NCBI GenBank assembly: GCA_036924285.1
Contig: JAYKYS010000009.1
Span: forward strand, 2,418,001-2,482,000
Source of the DNA: Asterella californica
Lineage: Eukaryota; Streptophyta; Marchantiopsida; Marchantiales; Aytoniaceae
Length of the DNA: 64,000 nucleotides
Direction: 5' to 3'
In this document: positions 1 to 12,207 of the stretch, in pieces
Layout of the letters: every line of letters starts with the position of its first letter
Numbering within the stretch: the first letter of the stretch is position 1
The notes under the pieces: model-generated
What the model was told of the DNA's origin: nothing
The model's database searches: none
The model's input: the letters and a program-made list of their open reading frames with translations, nothing else
Position numbers and translations under genes: made by a program

Positions 1-1765
1 AGGAGGTGGATAAAAGAAAACTGACGAGTTTACCACCTGGAAGCTAGGGTTTTGTCTCACCTGAAAGCTTCAATGAATGCTCGGTAATGGAGCATAGTTC
101 TGAGAAAGAGCTTACCCTGGATGGGGTAGTGTTTCTCTGGATTTGAGAAAGTGTTATTCCTAACGTGGTATTGCAGATACCGCAGTTCAGTGGAAGAACT
201 GCTTTTTCTTGGTTGGGGCGATTGTAACGCCGTTTACTAAATATAAAGGACGATGATTTAACAAGTACACGTGGTGTTGGCTGCCGGTCTCAGGAGACTG
301 CGGACTGAAGGCACATTAGAAGTATATAGCCAGGGTCGCGAACCCTAAAAACCGGCTTTTTACTTTTTCACTGTAGCAGCAACACCAGAGAGCGGAGACT
401 GTGAAGAGAGAGACAGAGCAGAGCGGGAGCTGGACAGAGAGGCTGATACTTGGTGACCAGAGAAGATGCTTGACATGCTAGAGTCCTAGACTAGATTATA
501 CAGAGAGAAACCCTTGGTTAATAGTTGCAGGCTGAGGTTACCAGAGGAATTCTGGAGTTGGTAAGGCTGTCAGTTGGAGAAATTCTAGTTCCGAAGTTAA
601 GTTCTCATCAGAGAGTTCCAGTGGGAGGAAAGATTGCCGGTCTGAGCGTTTCTTCGAGATCTTATCAGCAATTAAACACCGTGTAATGTATATGAGCCCG
701 TGATTTACTTTATTACATTATAAGCAAGCTTGGATTGAGTGCCAAAGTTGGATTGAAGCGTCTGGTGTGGAGTTGACTCTATTTCTGTGTACTTTCCTAC
801 TTCCCAGCATCCACTAGGCTTCCTAGTCTTGGCTGTGGTTCTTCAGAGATTATTGCGTTCCGACTTGATCACCAGTAGCGGAAGCGCTGCTCAAATTTTA
901 TCCAACCCAGGCCCAGAATAGTTTCCATGATGTTCTGAAACCTGAGATTAGTAGCAGAGATCTGCTAAAGACTAGTTGGTTATGCTAAACCCGTCCAAAC
1001 GAACTGGATCTGGAGACACAAATACAGTACACAAGTCTTCAAGGAGATTCGCGTTCGGCAATTCATTGGCTAGAGACGGACGACTCAATTCCGTGATCTG
1101 CGGTCGAACGTTACATGAAGGACTGGGTCACTTGACGATCGGAGCTGGTACGTACGTACTTGGAGAAATGCTGCTCGGTCGTTGGAAGAAACGAGATTAC
1201 TCAAGGAGGGTTCCTGTCTGTCCTGAAGGAGAGAGGTGGGAACAAGGACAGGTACAGTGGTGGGGACCATTGACTTGGAACCTGCACGATCTCCGCAGAT
1301 CTCATATTTGTCTGGAGTTCAGATGCACCCAAATTCAGCTATTAGACCCCCCGGGAATTCCATCAAACTTCCTGTAACAGTTCGAGTGCGTGGCATGTGA
1401 TCCGTCTTTTCTGATCCAGCCCTACCTTGTCTTAAATCCCGTTACAGTAAGCCAAGCAGTCCACTTCTTCGTCAATTCTCTCTGTTCATTATGTCCTTCC
1501 GATCCATATATGTTGGCATGCACGAAAAGCACACTCAACTGTCCGTCCGTCCGTCAGTCCGTCCGTCCCATGCGATCGAGGTCAGCGAGAAATCCAGCGG
1601 CATCCATGCAAGAAATTAGTTGTACCCCGCCAGCCATGCCGTACGTGATGCATGGGCTTTGTTCAATACATTCTCTGTCAACCAGAATCATATTTATCTA
1701 GTAGCACGTATACGTATTGTACGTGTATGGTTATGGTAGCAGTATAGTACCAGTCGACTACCCAC

Positions 1766-1809
1766 GTAGAACTAACGTGTTGCCTAATTAGGCAACACGT
1801 TAATTCTAC
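1766..1809. repeat. 44-bp near-perfect palindrome
   Basis: The sequence is its own reverse complement around the centre at 1787/1788. The inner 30 bases (1773-1802) match perfectly, and the outer arms continue to 1766 and 1809 with one mismatched pair. There is no loop, so it is a true palindrome rather than a stem-loop with spacer. No gene is attached to it. Confidence 0.9.
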
Positions 1810-2943
1810 TCATATTAATTGCCCTGCCATGCATGAAAATAGTAATATATTGTTAGTTCATCGGACTCGCACGGTTCATGCAGACTCGCACGACATCAGT
1901 TAATAGGAGGAGGCTTGTGGTGGTGCACTTTTATTTGTGTACTCCATCATCGAAGGTCAACAACAACTTTCTTCACTATAGCTTCTTAAAGGCCAGGTGA
2001 CCCTATAAGTCAATATGCTTGGTAACCAAGAGCACTTCATTCTGCGGATTGGCTCTCTGCGAACACAGAAAATTAACCGTTATAGTCAAAACACTTCGGC
2101 TGACAGAATTTGGAAAACAGAATTAAGCATGTATCTGAATGAGCATGAGAATGAAAAGGCAATCTTATATGTAATGTACCAAAGCAACGCTACCTAGTAG
2201 AATGGAATACCAGCTGCAGTTGACGACCCTTATGCTGGCTACTGATGGTCATCTCGACAGTGGACGACTGCAGGCAATGGACTGTCAAGCTAAGGCAAGG
2301 GCAAAGACAGAAGAGCTCCAGTAGAGATCTTGAAGGTCCGCTGGAATCGAATGAATGTGGGAATGAAATGATCTATGATCAAAAATGTCATTGCATTGAG
2401 TGATCATGACTTTTAGGATATGAAAGGGCCCAGCCGGACCGTGCAGCTGATGTGCGCTAGCTGTCCCCGAATAGTAAACCACAGATGACTACAGGAGAGA
2501 AGGATGATGTACAGTAGTATGTCACTGAGTACAGTTGTTGACCGGCTGCTGCTCGTTAGCGATACTTGCTACCGCAGCTGCAGCACAAGTTTTGAGATAA
2601 GACGAGAGGAGAAGAGAGAGACGGATGGATGGATCATGTACATTTAGGCTAAGCATAGTACGAGATTCGAAACCATTGAGAGGCGACTCGGAGAGACAAG
2701 GACTTGCGTGGCGATCCCTGATATGAATATCAAACGCATATATTATTAATAGGCCGAGTGGTCGTGGATGAAAGCTAGCTATATAGCAATGGTATTCCAG
2801 CTGGTAGAACAAACACATAATATATGGACTCGATAGACTACTGTAACAGTACGTAGCTCTTCTCCCGCATATACGTCGATCGATGAGACGAAGCGAGTCC
2901 AGCCGTCTTTCCATCCGTTGGCTATTCATTGCGTTGTCACTTT

Positions 2944-2990
<47 letters not shown>
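2944..2990. repeat. (CT)n microsatellite
   Basis: Nearly uninterrupted CT dinucleotide run. It creates artificial Ser-Leu and Arg-Glu frames on the two strands, which are not genes. Confidence 0.95.
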
Positions 2991-2993
<3 letters not shown>

Positions 2994-4057
2994 GTCTCCG
3001 GAATCGAATATATGCACGAACTTTCCCTGGGCAGCTCATGATCAACAGCTGCCGTACACCAGAAAATGGAAATGAACCGAACGGACGAATTCGAAGGGTT
3101 CGACCAGCCACAGGACTGGAGACTGAAGACCGGGACGACCAGTGAGTATATATTACAACAGACAAACGAGTTTACGAACAGCGCAGGGTGCCGTAGAGAA
3201 GAGAAGAGTGGAATGGAGTGAAGCTAAACTAAACTCTATCCCCTGGAGTCCGACATTCGTTGCAGAGATGGTTGGCTCGCTGGCTCACTGGCATTGGATG
3301 TCGGAAGGAGTTACGTGAAATCCACGGGAGGGAGGGAAGGAGGGAGGGAGGGAAGGAAGCGCTAATGCGAAGAAAAGGACTCAGCTGAAACTGCATGAAA
3401 CTCATGGATGGATCGATGGGTGTGTGAATGAACGGATGGATGGATTATATAAAAGAGATCGATCCAATTACGGCATGGCTGGTGGAAGTGAGCAGAGCTC
3501 TAGGGAATTTTCAAGGAGAAGGGACCTGAAACACAAAGACTGAACCGAATGACACACATGATATGAATAAACGAATAACACCAATTAAATATATATTTGT
3601 TTCATTATTGTATTGCAAATATTTATATAAGATAATTAAGAAAATGAAAACAGGCCGTCCTGGGGAATTGTTGGAAGAAGAGGGCAGGGCAGGGCAGGGG
3701 CAGGGGCACGGCGCGGCGGAGTGGAGAGGAGCGGAGGAAGAGGCGGAGGCGGCTTATAATAGCAAGGGAGGAAGGCAAGCCGCAAGCGAGAGGGCGAAGA
3801 TGTTGGTACACGCGGTTCGCGATACAGGGCCGGGCAGATACCGACTTGGCGTGCCCATGTGCCAGCAGCACCTGTTGCGCCTGCGTCTTGTTGCGGATCG
3901 TGACGATGCATGATTTCGTGAAGGGGAGCTGAGCTCGAGGAGCGCGCTGCAGCAGCAAGAGTCCGACGCTCATTGTCCGATTGCCTGATTCGAGGCGCTG
4001 GAAGAAGACTTCGAACATGAAATGAAATGATGCCCTTCCCTCCGGTCAGGAGCCAGT

Positions 4058-4064
4058 ATAAAGC
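4058..4064 (+). promoter_or_regulatory. Candidate TATA box of the SRPBCC gene
   Basis: A TATAAAG string lies about 810 bases before the start codon at 4874. It is followed by a leader with GACC repeats (4152-4166) and a possible 5'-UTR intron donor (GTGAGT near 4339). Placement rests only on the motif and on strand agreement with the downstream gene. Confidence 0.25.
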
Positions 4065-4873
4065 CGTCGCCTGGCGACTGAGACAGATGTGTGAGCTCAG
4101 GAGTTCATCTGAAATCCCGAACGACCATCATCACCATCAGAGACTCTCTGACCGACCGACCGACCGGCCAGTAGCTCCTCCCTTTGACAAGATAATCCAA
4201 CCTCAAGTCAATCAATCAGCAGCAGCCACTGCAGCACCATTCTAGCTAGCTTGTATCTCAACTTCAGAAAAACTTTCAGTCCCTCTTCATCTTCCGAATT
4301 CAGCATCTGCAGTCTTTACGAACTCGCGTACTTTCTCTGTGAGTAGTGAACTTCTTCTTCCTCGTCTCTGAGAATCCTGAGTCAGTAAGTCAGTCAGTCA
4401 GTCGCCTCTACATATATAATTATACCTATAGCTTAATTGGACTGGAACCACGAGTTTAGATTAATTAGACGTGTACTCCAGTCCAGAATCATCATATCTC
4501 TCTCTCTCTCTCTGAGTCAGTGCAGGATTCTCTCTGGGTTTCTTTCATTGATCAGAGTTTTGTTTTCATGCATCTCTTGCAACGAATATTAATTATGCAC
4601 GGTCCATGTGTAAGAGGTGAGATCGAGTGAGAGCCTCCGTGAGCTAGCAGCTCGAGAGGCTATCGTTGGTTCGTTCGAATGCGTTCATTGAAACTGAATA
4701 TTATATCTGGCTGCGTGTTAACTTAATCGTTAACTAGATGCGCTTAATGACGTGCTTTCGAGAGGAGAAATGATTAATTAAGACTGATGAGAGTACTTGC
4801 GATGGATGTGCAGTGCAGTTAGTTCTGAAGGTTGCTGTGGAAGGAAGAAAGAGTGACAGAGAGGGACAGGGAG

Positions 4874-5323
4874 ATGGCGAAGTGGTACGGATCAGTCTCT
4901 GATACGGTCTCGGTCGACATCGACCGAATATGGGAGATAGCCGAATTCGGGAACTTGGCCAGTTGGGACCCATCGTCGATTGAGAGCAGCGACATCGTCT
5001 GGGGCGACGGCTGCAGCGAGGGCTCGACTCGCTGCGTCGTGTTCAGGTACTCCGATGGTTCGCCCGGCTCGATCTACGAGCGAATCACGTCGTACGACTC
5101 CTACAACTACTCCTACACGTACGTTCTGGACGAGAACCCCTTCGGCTACGAGAATTACGAATCGACATTCAGCCTCGAGGACTGTGGCGATGGCCGCACC
5201 AGCGTCACTTGGTCCTTCGAATTAGATCCCATGGACGACTACGACCGCGATAGTATCGTCGGCTACATCGAAGACGTGTTCCAGAGGCGGATTTCTCTCC
5301 TCGAAGTCGCCGCTTATGATTAA
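4874..5323 (+). CDS. SRPBCC / Bet v1-fold protein, lachrymatory-factor-synthase-like
   Basis: A single-exon frame of 149 aa. I chose the ATG at 4874 because the protein then begins MAKWYGSVSDTV, the usual N-terminal beta strand of plant polyketide-cyclase/SRPBCC (PF10604-type) proteins. The 14 codons before it are rich in Arg and Glu and look like leader. The middle carries the family's substrate-cavity pattern (GSIYERITSYD, then YSYTYVLDENPFGYENYEST). The C-terminal part has TSVTWSFELDP followed by an amphipathic helix, as in plant LFS-like proteins. Family members bind or isomerise small hydrophobic molecules in the cytosol; the ligand cannot be told from sequence. No signal peptide or membrane segment is visible. 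The protein is unusually acidic and rich in Tyr, Asp and Ser. Two long GA tracts follow the stop codon within 220 bases. Confidence 0.8.
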   Translation: MAKWYGSVSDTVSVDIDRIWEIAEFGNLASWDPSSIESSDIVWGDGCSEGSTRCVVFRYSDGSPGSIYERITSYDSYNYSYTYVLDENPFGYENYESTFSLEDCGDGRTSVTWSFELDPMDDYDRDSIVGYIEDVFQRRISLLEVAAYD

Positions 5324-5353
5324 TCCGTCGACAGAGAACTACTCTCTCCATTC

Positions 5354-5360
<7 letters not shown>

Positions 5361-5413
<53 letters not shown>

Positions 5414-5468
5414 TGTACTCATAGTTTCTATAGAACTTACCCTTCACTTCCTTAGTTAAATTTTAGTT

Positions 5469-5539
<71 letters not shown>
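5361..5539. repeat. Paired (GA)n microsatellites after the SRPBCC gene
   Basis: Two GA runs, about 5361-5410 and 5471-5539, the second ending in a short GATA run. They are separated by 60 bases of ordinary sequence and probably fall in the 3' UTR or just beyond it. Frames read through them are Ser-Leu/Arg-Glu artefacts. Confidence 0.9.
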
Positions 5540-5543
<4 letters not shown>

Positions 5544-7621
5544 TAGATAGAGAATTCTTGGCTAACCGGAACAGGTTCAGTGTAGCGCTTACCCGAGGCG
5601 CTCGACCGACCGGCGGTCGGCTCACCCACAGAAACGCAGCAGCTGTTTTTTTCCGCAGAATTTCACCACGGAAGAATCGAAGAAGACCATCGATCATGGA
5701 ATTGCAATAGCAAGCATTGTCCGAATTCTACAGCACAGAGCAGCGTTGGAACGCGTTGGAATTCGGCTGATCATCACAGAGGAGGAATAGCGAGTTTTTC
5801 ATCATCTATTGTCCCAGTGGTACAAAGAGAAATCAGAAGTACAGAGATAGACATAGAGAGAGAGAGAGAGAATGATCAGTAGAGCAATTCAGATGGCACT
5901 TCCTCGTTCGTTCCAAGCAACGAGTCCATGAAGCCTTCAAGACGAGAGGAATGTCCTCTCTTCGGCCCAGAACGTGGGGATTAATCGATCATGGCATGGA
6001 TGAAGACTGCGAGTCCTGGACGTCAAATGGCTCCTTGTCATCATCATCGACTTCAATACTCAACAGCAAGCGTGCGTCGACCAACAGCCATATATACACA
6101 TATTTTAGGAGGCCGGGATGGAGTTCCCCTCTGACACGCACAGCACTCCACACAGTACATATTAGCTTCGATCGACACGGCATGTCCATGGCCAGGTAGT
6201 CAACGGCATCGATCACAGAAGAAGCTCTTGGATCACTCCCAAAGATAGAGAAACAGCACGGGAGGAATCCGGAAGAGTGTGTTTGTTTCCTCCATAGCAC
6301 CCGGCCCTTCATGTACACACAAAACACACAGTCATCACATACCCATATACACATGGGAATTTTGCACGGCGCGCGGGCAGGCAGCAGCAGTGCTCTTTTC
6401 TTCCGAAGAATGAACTAAGCATCGACATCTTTTGCCCGGAGAGTTCAAGTCTCTGCAGGCGTGCTTTCTACTCACCAACGACGACAGACAGACAGACAGA
6501 CAGACAGACTGGCTGACGATAGATAGTAGTGGACGGGAATGGAATGGACGACAAGGAGACGAATGAAGGAATTCGAAGGATTAGCAGATGAACTGGACAC
6601 AAGGACATGTACAGAAGATATCACCCATCATGATACATCGCAGCATCGGTGAAATCACTGATGTGAGGCGTACTATCTTTTTTGCAGGCCGAGGCTTCAC
6701 GATCGAAGCTCTCGACCTGTTTCCCCTTACGCTTGTTTACCTTCATCAGGTGACATGACTTAACCCCTTTTTTTGGGGATATCGATGTACAGATAGAAAC
6801 ATGACTCGACCATGATACGAAGTCCAGCTAGCCAGTCCATTCCTGTCCAGCTCCGAATCAGTTCGTCAGTTCGTTCGTTCGTAGATTTTTGCGATGCTTT
6901 AGTGATAGAACTTCAGTTACACTTATACCTTTTTTCCAGGTTTAGGTTCCTTCCACTGCAAGCAGATTTCTCAGCATACGGAATGATCCTAAGCCTGCTA
7001 GTGACGATCCTTCTTGTTACACAATGCAAGTAGCAAGCTAGCCAACCCCCGCAGCTAGCTGTTTTTATGGCCGTGCACAAATGTATCATATTTTGACTGT
7101 CACATTAGAGAGAGAGAGAGAGAGAGAGAGAGCCCACTCCATCTGACAAACTGTGGAGGTAGATGATACTCCTACCTCGTCATTGTATACAAACGCCGAA
7201 CACGTTATAAAGATTAAAGTAGTCCGTCCTTTTTGCTATCGACTCTGCCAGCTCGATCATCCATTTCATTCATGATCACATTTCCAATATAATCTGAATC
7301 TGGTAGCAGCAGTCGGAGCTTGTTAACTTGTAGAACTTGGAGTGAGTGCTTGTGTCTTCCATGACAACGTAAGGTTCTAATTCTCGGGAGGCAGGCAGGC
7401 AGGTAGTCGTACGATGCTCGGTTGAGTCACTCTCTCCTCTCTAGACTCCATGATGCTTTATCTTTCTGTTTCCGGGGCCCGCATTTTTAGATGATCGAAT
7501 GCCCGAGAAAGAAGTATAATTTGCAATTGGCATGCGACTGTCGGATGGTTAATTTGTTACGTTTCCTCTGCCGCCCACGATTGAGGTGGTCTTTCACAGC
7601 GAAGAGTCGACCTTCGCAGTG

Positions 7622-7684
<63 letters not shown>

Positions 7685-8771
7685 GATGGATCTTCGTTCC
7701 TTGGCGTACGGGCTTCGTCAGCATTTGAGGTGAGGTGAGGTGAAGCACGAAGCATAGCCAGCATCAAACGAAGCACGAAGCGTTGGACTTCTCATCAATG
7801 AATCAATTCATCCACTTTCGGCTGCTGCTGGTGCTGCTTTCTTCGTCAGTCTCATCACGTGGCCATCGCCAGCTTGACCCATGATACTATAACAGAACAG
7901 TACGTCGATGGTTCTCCCATGTGGCTCTCTTTAACTACTTGTCGGCCGACTTCGTTGCGAAGGCGAAGCATGCTGTCACCTCACAGTTTCACTCAAGCGC
8001 TTGACACTTGGCCGAGTTCCTCACCCAGTCACAATCACCCAAGAGGCACTTCTGTCTTCTGCTGTCTGTTCGTCGGTGTCCATGGGAGAACGGGTTTTGA
8101 CTTCAGCAAACGCAACTTGAAGCTCACTATGTAGGTCCCTGTGGGAGCAGAAGAATTGACTGGTGGCTGCAGAAACGTCGTACTGGGGAAGCCTAGGAGG
8201 AGGAGGAAACCATCTTTGTGGCAGTGCCTATGGGAGAAGGGTCTTCGATGCTCGATAGTACGAAGCTTTGAGCAGGACGACGTATTCAATTTGACTCTTC
8301 GTGTCCAGTCCAGACTGAAGGACACATGATGATGATGAGGATGACCGGAGCAGAGCAGAGGAAACGTGTTGAGCAAGGACTGGAAGTGGTCGTCTGATTG
8401 TTTGGGACTTCTCAATGAGGGAGTGACGTTCCCAGAAGCACCGAGTCCCGAATGAAACTCGATCATTCAAATGAATTTCAGTTCTGAGATTGGGAGAAAC
8501 TTTGAGTCAAGGAGTTGCCCATGAATTTGAGTTCTGAGACTGGGAGAAATTTAAGAGTATAGGAGAGGCATCTCTCCGTGTCTCCATACCACTTTGAAGG
8601 TGGTCTGGATTCCAGGGACTAAAGGGGCCAAAAGTGGAAGGATTCTGGGATGGAAAGTAAACTGAGCGACAGAAGAGATAGCTGGAGGATGTTGGATGGG
8701 AGGGACGGACGGATATCCTTCCCGGCCCACAAATCCAGGGTCAGCCTCTGCGTTCGCGTTTCCGTCACAAG
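5540..8771. other. Non-coding region with microsatellites
   Basis: No supported gene. The region contains GA runs (about 5855-5870 and 7107-7132), a GACA run (6484-6509), a CT run (7626-7679), and a short imperfect direct repeat near 8473-8505 and 8522-8555 (TTCTGAGA.TGGGAGAAA). Open frames on both strands are short and mutually contradictory. Confidence 0.5.
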
Positions 8772-9017
8772 TTAGGCGTTTGTTTGACCTGGAATTTCCT
8801 TCTCGTGATCTTTTGAGAAGAAACGACCGGTAGTACCTGGCACCAACCGGAAGGGCGAGACAAAAAATGTGAAACGCAAATAGGTTTCGCGTTCCCCACA
8901 AGTGCATTTGGCGCACAGGTAATCATTATGAATTTCGTACCAGACACCTTCTGTAGCAAGTGAAATGCAAATATTGCATCCAAAGTGCACTTTTGGTTGA
9001 GGAGAAGAAGAACACAA
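8772..9017 (-). pseudogene. Possible zinc-ribbon gene fragment (RPA1-C-like)
   Basis: The minus-strand frame contains a C-x2-C pair (HFGCNIC), about 20 residues later a second C-x2-C (LCAKCTC), then a beta-strand-like run (YLRFTFFVSP). This order resembles the zinc ribbon and following strand of the RPA1 C-terminal OB fold (PF08646). There is no clear start codon, upstream exon or conserved remainder, so it is at best an exon or a relic. Another zinc-ribbon protein is equally possible. A better RPA-like relic lies at 12208-12570 on the other strand. Confidence 0.25.
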
Positions 9018-10062
9018 CTCAGATAATTACTTATATTTAGTGAAAGTATTTAAAATACATTAGATAATGACGAATATCTACAAAGAAGATTGATGCTGGA
9101 CTGCTTTGGAAAATATATTCTAGAGAGGAGGATTAATTATTTTTAATCTATCTTACTATATTAAAGGTACTAAATTTAGATTACTAAATTAAAAACCTTT
9201 TATTGACAAAGTGAACTTTATTACACATGGCTGCGGTAGTAGTCAGAAAACCCATAAGTCAGTTACGTTAGCTGATCCTTCCCCTGGTATAAACAGCTCT
9301 TCCTTCGAAGAATAAAAACATTTATAAATCAAGTATTTTAATTTATAGTCTTTCCAGAGGAAAGGTTAAGATCTAAATTAAAAGGTCTGTATATTTTTTC
9401 TCTTTTGATCTTGGAAGAAGGTGAATATGCATGCAAAATGAACTTCTTTTGCTCCTTTATGATATTTGAAAACATACAAATGTTAAATAAAAATTATATA
9501 CCAAGTGGATGAGAAAAATCAAAATATTTTATAATGTTAATTGTTACTCCATGCCTAGAAACACGAGAAAACCCAAATATAACCATAAAGCATGAGAAAA
9601 CGGCCATGCTGCTAAAGGTACAAGTCCAGGAACCTCTAGCTATTTATACACGGATTACTGTGCATTTAATTTATTAACCCTTCGTGCCAAAGGTTAGGTA
9701 ATAAATTAAACCTCTGGATATTTACCTCCTCCATGGAAAGATGGAGGAGGTGAATTATGCTTGTTTAGTTTTAGTGACTAGGGCGATTCACAATAAATCA
9801 TGTTCACAGTTTATTACTGCGATATGAAAGGAAGAACTTCTCCCAAAGAAAAGAAAAAATCGGATAAACTAAAAAATATTTTTTGGATTTTATGTCCGCA
9901 GCTGCTGCACAGTTCTTAACTCTTCACGAGCTATTCTGCACCCGTTCACACAAGTCACGAGTAAATATATCAAATATACTTAATACATACAAAAATTTTA
10001 TCTAGACGTTATCCGAAGACTAAGAAAAAACACGATCTGCAATATGTCCGATAATTAGAAAT

Positions 10063-10437
10063 CTCACTTGACTATCCCAGTTCTGGTGATCGTTATCTGC
10101 ACAGATGATTGTGACGGTGGCTCTGATCACAGTCAAGGTCAGAATACTGCGCATGCAATGTAATTTCAAGAATCAATTCACATATTCTTTCTTCTTGATA
10201 CTGTGAAACTGCACAGCAAGCAAAATGTCTAATAGCTGAAAACCCCACTTGACTATACTCGTTCTTATTATCGTTATCTGCATAGAGAAAATCCCACTTG
10301 ACTTGTTCCGGTGATCGTTATCTGCATAGAGGACTGTGATGATAGCTCTGATAATAGTCAAGGTCGAATACTTCATAGATAGTGTAATTTCGAGAATCAA
10401 TTTAAATATTCTTTCTTCTTGATACTGTGGAATTGCA
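10063..10437. repeat. Diverged direct duplication, ~145-bp unit
   Basis: Block 10063-10211 and block 10293-10437 share the same order of landmarks: CACTTGACT, GTGATCGTTATCTGCA, AGTCAAGGTC, GTAATTTC.AGAATCAATT, TATTCTTTCTTCTTGATACTGTG. A partial third copy of the first 45 bases lies at 10244-10289. The copies have diverged by point changes, so this is an old tandem duplication. Confidence 0.8.
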
Positions 10438-11206
10438 GAGTTACTCTAAAATTTGCATTGTTAATGCACTTTGGGTCAATGTGATCAAGGTCAAAACACT
10501 CGTGGCAAGTCATGATTTTCACTTGCTTCATTCACATCACTTGAATTGCTTCCGGCGAGTCACTACATGACAATCTCCGTCAAAATAAGAGTGAAATCGT
10601 ACATCGAGTTGTCTGACATATAGACCTCTTGTCGGATCTTGTTCATCAGATGATCGTACATAATCTATTCAAGAATATTGAACAATATAAAGTTACTAAA
10701 CGATTTGAGATGGATTAGACTTACGTTTGAAACTTATTTTAAAACGTAAGCTCTAGAAAATTCTGATTATTACTGGAATTTTGTTTGTCTGTAGTGACTA
10801 CATGACGTCCACATGATGTACAACATTGAGCGATGTGAATCGTCTTATTGACTGCAGTCACATTTCTATTGACAGAAACGCGAACCTTGTGGATGCAGCG
10901 GAGTGGTCAGATTTGATCATATCATTTCCGGCGCTGTCTGTCATCGTAACGGAATAACTAACATGCTATTGCTGCTGATGCTACAGACTGTCTGCATCTC
11001 ATTAGTTGCAAGCACCAAGCTTTCACTGGTGTCGAGATCACGCACTGCCTCGCGAGTCGTAGAGCACAGTGATTTGTGAAGAAATTAGAGCAGCCAGAGG
11101 TCAAAAAGGAAAGCAAGCAAGCAAGCAAGCAAGCACATCCTGGCTCTATATCTCCCAATCATGCAGACTGATACAGCACACGTAGAAATTATAAGTTGTC
11201 ATGTCG

Positions 11207-11209
<3 letters not shown>

Positions 11210-11301
<92 letters not shown>
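11210..11301. repeat. (TC)46 microsatellite
   Basis: The longest simple repeat in the window, about 92 bases of uninterrupted TC. It is preceded about 75 bases upstream by a GCAA tetranucleotide run. Confidence 0.95.
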
Positions 11302-11304
<3 letters not shown>

Positions 11305-11539
11305 GAGAACTTATTCAACCGAACGCGTTTCAGGTGAACCGTCAAGTGGTGCTACGAAAGTGTTAATTAAAGCACGTTTGACACGCGCGAGGTTAATGGT
11401 CAGTTAATGTAAATTGCGATCTCTGCCTCGTGAGTTTAGCATAAAGTCACGAGAGGAAAATCGTGCCAACGGGAACATGAACGTCTAGTGAGTCTATTGT
11501 GTATGTCTGTGAACGTCGCAGTCGTTGCTTCAGACGTGG

Positions 11540-11900
11540 AGATCTTCATGCGCGAGTGTTCGCAGTTCACAGACTGAGCGGTTCGCAGTTCGCAGACTAC
11601 ACCGCGCCCACCTAGTGCACGAGTTCGCAGACTACAGTTCGCAGTTCGCAGTTCACAGTTCCTGTGCAGACTACATCACACCCACCTTTTGATTTCATTT
11701 TCGCAGACTACACCACAGAAAGTGATCCTCACCATGGACGCAGACATGAACCAGCCCACCTTTTGATACGTTGTGGAGTTTGAACTGCTTCAGAGCTCGA
11801 CTAGTTCAGAGTTTTTTGATTTCGCAGAGATCTCCGTGTGCGAGTTCGCAGACTACATCAGTTCGCAGTTCGCAGACTACACCACCTCCACCTTTTGATT
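11540..11900. repeat. Minisatellite-like TTCGCAG/GACTACA cluster
   Basis: The words GTTCGCAG and GCAGACTACA recur many times in irregular order, interspersed with CCACCTTTTGATTTC (three variants). The spacing is not constant, so this is a scrambled repeat cluster rather than a clean tandem array. Confidence 0.7.
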
Positions 11901-12207
11901 TCAACGATATGAGTGAGACATTCCCTTGCGCGAAAATCTGCATGCATGAGTTTGAACTACTTCAGGACTCGACTGCTTCAGGGTTTTTTTATTTCTACAG
12001 TTTTCAGTTCTGATTTACGTGATTTCTTGTTCTTGATCAGTTCGAGCAGTCTCATTGCTTGCTCATTGCTCATTGCGTGCGCAAGTTTGAATCCAAGACC
12101 TGCTTCAAGGTAGTTCGACTGATTCATGACAATGAGCAAACGAACGAGAGTTTTGAATGTCCACATTCATGACAGGTCGTATCGAGAATTTGAGTATGAT
12201 TTTATAG

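Larger units (their letters stand above)
1..4050. other. Non-coding region with simple repeats
   Basis: No reading frame here looks like a known protein. Open frames at 976-1377, 2522-2929 and 3563-3913 are low-complexity or lack any recognisable motif. The stretch holds a palindrome (1766-1809), a CT tract (2944-2990), GGAT and GGGA runs near 2620 and 3330-3360, and a TATATAAAAG string near 3446. Short AAACCCTA-type (telo-box) strings occur near 45-55 and 338. The first ~950 bases could be leader or trailer of a gene outside the window, but nothing proves it. Confidence 0.5.
9018..12207. other. AT-rich non-coding region with local duplications
   Basis: No supported gene. Content: a hairpin with 11-bp arms (9724-9734 and 9741-9751), the duplicated block 10063-10437, a GCAA run (about 11112-11134), the (TC)46 tract, and a cluster of TTCGCAG/GACTACA repeats at 11540-11900. 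The AT content of 9.0-10.9 kb is clearly higher than that of the flanks. Confidence 0.5.

Noticed and set aside
976..1377. 133-codon plus-strand frame near the left edge
   Set aside because: No motif, no homologous look, and no splice or promoter context. It is likely chance, although it could be 5'-UTR sequence.
2918..3165. Ser-Leu or Arg-Glu frames through the CT tract (also near 5205-5697, 7491-7776 and 11201-11407)
   Set aside because: They are translations of dinucleotide repeats, open on both strands, with no protein-like sequence outside the repeat.
3563..4018. Overlapping frames on both strands around 3.6-4.0 kb
   Set aside because: Rich in Arg/Gly/Pro from GC-skewed purine repeats. 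Three frames are open at once, which indicates composition rather than coding.
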